From assembly GCA_021521415.1 (NCBI GenBank), contig JAIQDT010002844.1, forward strand, positions 224,979 to 288,978: DNA of 64,000 bases. Direction: 5' to 3'. Each line of letters starts with the position of its first letter. The stretch's first letter is position 1. This document shows, piece after piece, positions 58,761-64,000 of the stretch. The notes below the pieces were generated by a model that worked only from the letters and a program-made list of their open reading frames with translations, searched no databases and was not told where the DNA came from. The position numbers and the translations under genes were made by a program. Source of the DNA: Bidens hawaiensis (Eukaryota > Streptophyta > Magnoliopsida > Asterales > Asteraceae).

Positions 58761-60581
58761 GAACGGGTCATTGGGAAGGAGTGAATAGATCTATGTGCCT
58801 ATGGAGAATGAATCGATTAATTTAAGTGTTTAAATACCAAACACAAAGGTGCGTGATGTTGCAAATAGTTGATGAATACATTCCTAGGAATGCAATTACT
58901 GAATCAAATGATTTGGGTTCTTAAAATGCACCAAATGCATAACGTAAGTGTGTTCGGTTTTCATTTTATGTCGCGGGAGATGCCATTGAGAGGTGGCCAC
59001 ACAGAAAGGCAAGTATTTTAAGTTGTTCTCCTGGCATAAGAGATAGTAGTTCCAGAACTGCAATATATTGAAATGACCGGGCGTAAAAAAAATAAAATGA
59101 AAAGTTGAGTCATGTACTGAAAAAGTATTACAGCACTTTCAACCCTCCATCTCGTCCAAAATGATAATTTAGGATGATATGGGTAGCGTATCATTCGGTT
59201 TAACAATGCACATATGAATGGATTTGCATACGGATATACATAACATCCATTGTATGAAAAAGAGAGTATTAAAATAGGTAAAGCGATCAATAGTTGTTTC
59301 TCTCAAAAGTTAGAACATTCTGATTTATTTTGTGGCCCACAACTAACGTAACAAATGACTTTCACTAGGATATATTAGCCAAGAGGTATGGATATGAGAC
59401 TTAATCCACCTCTAGTAAATTTTGTAAAGGGTGACTCAGTCATTATAAAAAAAAAACATGACTATGAAGATTTCAAATATCTTATTCCACATTCTTAGTG
59501 CATGTGATTGTTTCAACGAGCATTAGTCTAAATCCGTATGGAATACGCTATGCATCATGACTTTATGATCACGATTGAATTTAGGATTTGATAAATAAAT
59601 TTATGGTCGAACTTTTTAGTTATTAGAATTTGCGTAAGCAATATAGGGGCATAGGTGCGGTAAGGTTTAGAGTTTGCATAGGGGAATGTGCTCACTATTT
59701 GCTTTATAATCGCGTATCCCAAGAATCAACATAGAAAATAACTGAGTATGGTCTTAGACGTCGAAGTTGTTTTTTTAAACTCAAAGAAAGCGCTTCATAA
59801 AGAATGGAGGGTGATGGGCTTATAGTGATTAAAATTGATGAGAAAACTCTAAAATGAGATTGTCATGGTTTATAAGTCGTATAATGGTTTAGGAAGTCCT
59901 ATGTCGTTCTGAGCCTGCCGATACTAACAATTCTTTTTTCAACATCTTGTGCCAAGATTTGTTTATTGGATTTGATACGCAGGTGCCAATGTTGGTTCTC
60001 CCTGAGTAAGCACTAGGGGTCGATGCTAAGGAAAGAACGTACAATGTCTCGTGCGTTGGTTGTGCTACAAGGTAGAATGAACATGAGGTTTGTATCGTTA
60101 TATTATTGATCGAGCATTAAATAAACCATTAAAATACGAACCAGAAGTAAGGAAAAATTTTCTTTGTCAAACTCTAACAAAGTAACAATGTGTAAATGAT
60201 GAGATAACTATGAGGCAAGGTCTAGATTTAAATGATCATAAGAATTTGAAATGAAGTAGAATCATTACATGGAGTCGTTAAGCGAGAACTTGATGAACTC
60301 CATGGTTCGTAAGCAAGATTTTTATATAAAAAAAAAATTAGATATGGAGCGAAGTAAGACTCAAGTAATTATAATAGTTGGACAAGGAAAGATTAGCTTG
60401 TGCTGGGATCAAGTACCAGTAGGATTTCAAAAACATACGGAACTATTTTCTAACAATAATATCCCAATACTTCATAATTATTTTCAAAATAATTATTTAA
60501 TCTATGTCTATAGGAACTCATACATAAAGTTTTGTATATGTATAACTATATAAACGTTAATCGGGTTTTTAATAAACATAA
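58761..60581. other. Non-coding interior next to the gypsy 3' boundary
   Basis: No gag-pol similarity is visible on the minus strand, although this is where it would lie. Frames are short and broken. It is either a non-autonomous interior or very old sequence. A frame at 60269-60553 shows nothing recognisable. Confidence 0.4.
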
Positions 60582-61546
60582 TGTTGGGTTTTAACAAGAT
60601 TATCAAAGTCATAAAACCTTACTTTTACCAAAAACGCAGCGGATAAATGTTTAAATCTTGTTAGTTTATGGTGTATAAATACAATTTTATACATGCAAAA
60701 CCCAAACCGGATCCATATACGAAATACATACTATCAAACACATGCATGTCACTATAAGTTCATGCATGTTAAACTACCTTTCAAGTAAACCAAAACCGGG
60801 TGAAGAAAGAATGATTGAAAGGCAAGAACTTGAATATGGAAGCTCCTCAAGCTAGCATACCCCAAGCCTCCGACAATACACCTTTGTTTATCAAGGATTC
60901 ACTTGAAAAACCAACTCCTCCTTGATGTTCTTCCTTATGGCCGAAAATGGGAGAGAAAAGGAAGAGAGGAATGTTTTGTTACTTGCAAAAATGTTGTAAG
61001 AATGAATGAAAGAGAGTTAGGGAGTTAATGGAAGCACCACCTATGGCACCCACTCACATCCAATGCATGTCTCCACTAAATAAAACATAATAATATAAAA
61101 TAAAAGGTGTAAGAGAGTAAAAGGGGGGGGGGGGGCGGCCACCCTCTCACCAATTTCAAATTTTATATATATATTTTTTTTAAATAAGTTTTATATCATA
61201 AAACTCACATTGTGTTATTTCACAAAATAAATATAACACAATATAGGTAACATGTTTGGTAACCATTATTCACATATTGTTATTTAACCATCTTAAATAA
61301 CACTATGGAATGCTTTCTCTTAAAGTATAAATGATCCATATGATTTATTTATTTCACAAGTACAATGTATTTAGAAACCCCTTTCCAAATAACTCAAGTG
61401 TTAATATTTGTTTGTTATGATCATATCATATATAAACAAATATTATTGGTGTTTGTCTAGCTTGTTATTGGGTATGACCCGACTTGGATCATAACGTACT
61501 AGTCACATCAATAATAATATGTGTCTTGGGCAGAACGAGTCCAATA
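60582..61546 (-). repeat. 3' LTR of second Copia-1 copy (965 bp)
   Basis: The minus-strand start reads TATTGGACTC where Copia-1 has TGTTGGACTC, so the terminal TG has changed. It ends CCCAACA at 60582. A G run of about 15 lies near 61121-61136. The AACACAATATA units expanded in Copia-1 are few here. Confidence 0.9.
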
Positions 61547-62327
61547 ATCTCCCACTTGCACAAGATACATAGAAGATTGATGCAAGTAGCAAATACCGCC
61601 TAACTACGGTTTACTACCCCTAATACGCATGACGAAGTGTCATTCAATAACATCATCCCCTTCAAGTCCCTTACTTGAAATGATTTAGGTGAAACTATCA
61701 TTTATCCTTTTGCCACAAATGTCATGTCAAATCCAGAGACACAGAGTGATCATTCTCTGTTGATTTAACTTTGCAGGCCTTAGACATCTTACTCTCAACG
61801 AATAAGAGGGACAAATCCCCTTTTGACTACATATGTCTTTCACAATCACTTAGTACTGTACCTGATCTTAGACTTATGTACTGTCATGTTTCAGAGTAGC
61901 GAAGAACTAAGTCAAAGCATAAAACTTGGTGAATATCAAGACCCTATATGTATCTCAGGTCGGAGGATACTATGATATTCGCCTTTTACTCAAATTTACT
62001 TATGATCAATCAGAAAGATTCCATGTAATAACATTTGAGAGCGGGTCAGTCCAATATCTATATCCCATAAATATCTATAAACCTTGGCAGCAACCTTTTG
62101 CACTATATTCATACCTTATGAATTTCTACCAGTCTAAGTTCATAATAGTCTTACCTTCATACTTGTTCCCACAATTATGAGTGACTACGGACATTTAGAA
62201 TAATTAACTTATTCATGGATTTAAACATGCTAAAATGAAACGTAACTCAAAATGTCATAATGATAAACCATAATCATATGAATGAGTGAAAATAACAATT
62301 TTTCCGATATCCAAATACAAAATTAGG

Positions 62328-64000
62328 TCATATCCAATCACTAGAATATCGAAGTCCTAAGGCACAAGTGTGACCTTCATGCTTTGGCCTTTCAAGGAGC
62401 TTCGTGAGTGGATCCGCAATGTTTTGATCGGTGTGAACTTTGCGAATACATATCTTTCCTTTCTCAATTTCATCCCTTATGTAGTTGAACCTTCGCTCAA
62501 TGTGCCTCGTCTTTTGATGAGCACGAGGTTCCTTGATTTGAGCAATCGCACCCTCGTTGTCACAAAAGATTTCTAGAGGGTCCTGAATGGTACGGACCAC
62601 CCCTAGGTCGGCAATGAATTTCCTAATCCACGCAGCTTCTTGAGCTGCCAATGAGGCGGCGATGTATTCCGATTCTGTGGTGGACAAAGCTACCACATCT
62701 TGTTTCGAGCTCTTCCAAGAGACTGCTCCACCATTCATAACGAAAACATATCCCGATTGTGATCGAGAATCATCTCGATCGGTTTGGAAACTCGCATCCA
62801 TGTAACCCTTTACGACGAGTTCCTCCTCACCCGAACCGTATATTAGAAACATATCCTTAGTCCTTCTAAGGTATTTCAATATACTATTGACCGCCATCCA
62901 ATGCCTACTTCCCGGATTATGTTGGAATCAACTTGTCATGCTTAAAGCGTATGACACATCCGGTCTAGTGCATACCATTGCATACATGATGGATCCAATA
63001 GCCGATGCGTATGGGATCCCATTCATTTTATCTTGCTCTTCCTTTGAGCTTGGACATTGAGACGCACTCAATATCGTTCCTCTTTGAATAGGTACCAAAC
63101 CTCTTTTAGAGTTCTCCATCTTGAACCTTTTCAGGATTTTGTCAATGTATGCACTTTGGTTTAAACTTATCAACCGCCTTGATCTATCCCTATAGATCTT
63201 TATTCCCAAAATATAGGCGGCTTCACCAAGTTCTTTGATGGAAAAACAACTTCCAAGCCATGCTTTTACACCTTCCATGGTTGGAATGTCATTCCCAAAT
63301 AGTAGTATGTCATCAACATACAATACTAAGAAGGTAATGATGCTCCCACTAGCTTTCTTATACACACAAGCTTCATCACCATTTTTGATGAATCCAAATT
63401 TCTTAACTTCTTCATCAAAACGGTGATTCCAACTTCTAGATGCTTGTTTCAATCCATAGATTGATTTCTTTAACTTGCTACTTTGTTAGGATGTTGTGGA
63501 TCGACAAAACCTTCGGGTTGAACCATATAGACATCTTCCTCAAGATGCTCATTTAGAAAAGCGGTTTTGACATCCATTTGCCATATCTCATAGTCATAAT
63601 GTGCGGCTATGGCAAACAATATCCTAATAGACTTTAGCATTGCTACGGGAGAAAAAGTTTCATCATAGTCAACCCCTTGAGTTTGAGTGAAACCTTTTGC
63701 TACAAGTCTTGCTTTATAAGTATCCAAGTTTCCATGCATATCGGTTTTCTTCTTGAAAACCCACTTACTTCCAACCGGTTTGGAATTAAGAGGTGGTACA
63801 ACCAAATCCCATACTTGGTTGTCATGCATGGATTGCATCTCTACGTTCATGGCTTCAAGCCATTTGTCACAATCGGATTGTGACATTGCATCACGGTATG
63901 TGGTGGGTTCATCCGAATCTACCACATAGCATCCATCCATGAAAAATCCATATCTTTCGGGTGGATGTCTAATTCTACCAGATTTGCGAACGTTTAGTGT
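62328..64000 (-). pseudogene. pol: pol of second Copia-1 copy (RT and RNase H), broken
   Basis: Minus-strand RT with YVDDILLFGND, LGIKIYRDRS and RNase H with SYVFVMN-like and ALSTTESEYIAASL motifs. A 1-bp deletion near 63476 shifts the frame just before the KKSIYGLKQ motif, and a TGA near 62927 replaces an Arg codon in the MTSR context, so it cannot make a full product. The frame stops at 62328. Confidence 0.92.

Larger units (their letters stand above)
60582..64000 (-). mobile_element. Copia-1 family, second copy, 3' half (cut by window edge)
   Basis: LTR, 3' untranslated region and pol match Copia-1 at 17-20 kb in inverted orientation. The 5' part lies beyond the window. The terminus at 60582 is TGTTGGGTT (plus strand). 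Confidence 0.92.

Overview
This window is intergenic nuclear DNA from a flowering plant, almost certainly a eudicot. I base that on nested Ty1/copia and Ty3/gypsy LTR retrotransposons of plant lineages, initiator-tRNA-Met primer sites, AT-rich intergenic DNA, Helitron-like CTAG ends, hAT-type MITEs and GT-AG exon fragments. The LTR families suggest an Asteraceae-like genome, but that is an inference from memory. I see no intact host gene. What remains of host genes is a decayed DnaJ (DNAJC9/AtJ6-type) fragment near 35.7-36.2 kb, an unrecognised plus-strand exon chain at 37.8-38.5 kb, and an unrecognised minus-strand gene whose 5' end (56.2-56.5 kb) and later exons (44.4-48.9 kb) are separated by a copia insertion.

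Layout. 0-0.68 kb: 3' part of an LTR (family Y) with a 32-bp tandem array. 0.7-3.2 kb: non-coding DNA with a possible mitochondrial insertion at about 2.1-2.76 kb. 3.2-7.9 kb: solo LTR of family X (target duplication CGCGA), split by an inverted family-Y solo LTR at 5330-7538 (target duplication CTTAC). 7.9-10.4 kb: minisatellite, a 400-bp trinucleotide tract and a third family-Y LTR end. 10.4-13.6 kb: non-coding DNA with small exon-like pieces and a Helitron-like end. 14.2-35.65 kb: a decayed copia element (Copia-1). Its 3' LTR was hit by a family-X solo LTR (target duplication GGTGC), which was in turn hit by a full-length 12.4-kb Tekay/Del-like chromovirus at 20167-32548 (target duplication TCAAA). 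35.7-48.9 kb: gene fragments, MITEs, three small DNA-transposon signatures and a fifth LTR fragment. 48.9-56.2 kb: a second copia family (Copia-3, minus strand) carrying a solo gypsy LTR at 50110-53069. 56.2-60.6 kb: a gene 5' end, AT-rich DNA and a gypsy 3' boundary. 60.6-64 kb: 3' half of another Copia-1 family copy on the minus strand.

How the parts relate. The chromovirus is the youngest and most complete element: its two LTRs of about 3.06 kb look almost identical, and it carries a primer site, a polypurine tract, a 243-residue accessory ORF with a C-terminal membrane segment upstream of gag, and a gag-pol frame broken by two in-frame stops. The most unusual pattern crosses element families. 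Five LTR families in the window (X, Y, the chromovirus, the 50-kb solo LTR and the 41-kb fragment) share an intron-like cassette. It starts at a GTGAGT donor, ends with an 'aactcac...gttgac...CAG|G' acceptor block, and is 437-801 bp long. In family Y this cassette is where tandem arrays differ between copies. I found no convincing new host or defence system; the accessory ORF and the shared LTR intron cassette are the best candidates for something under-described.
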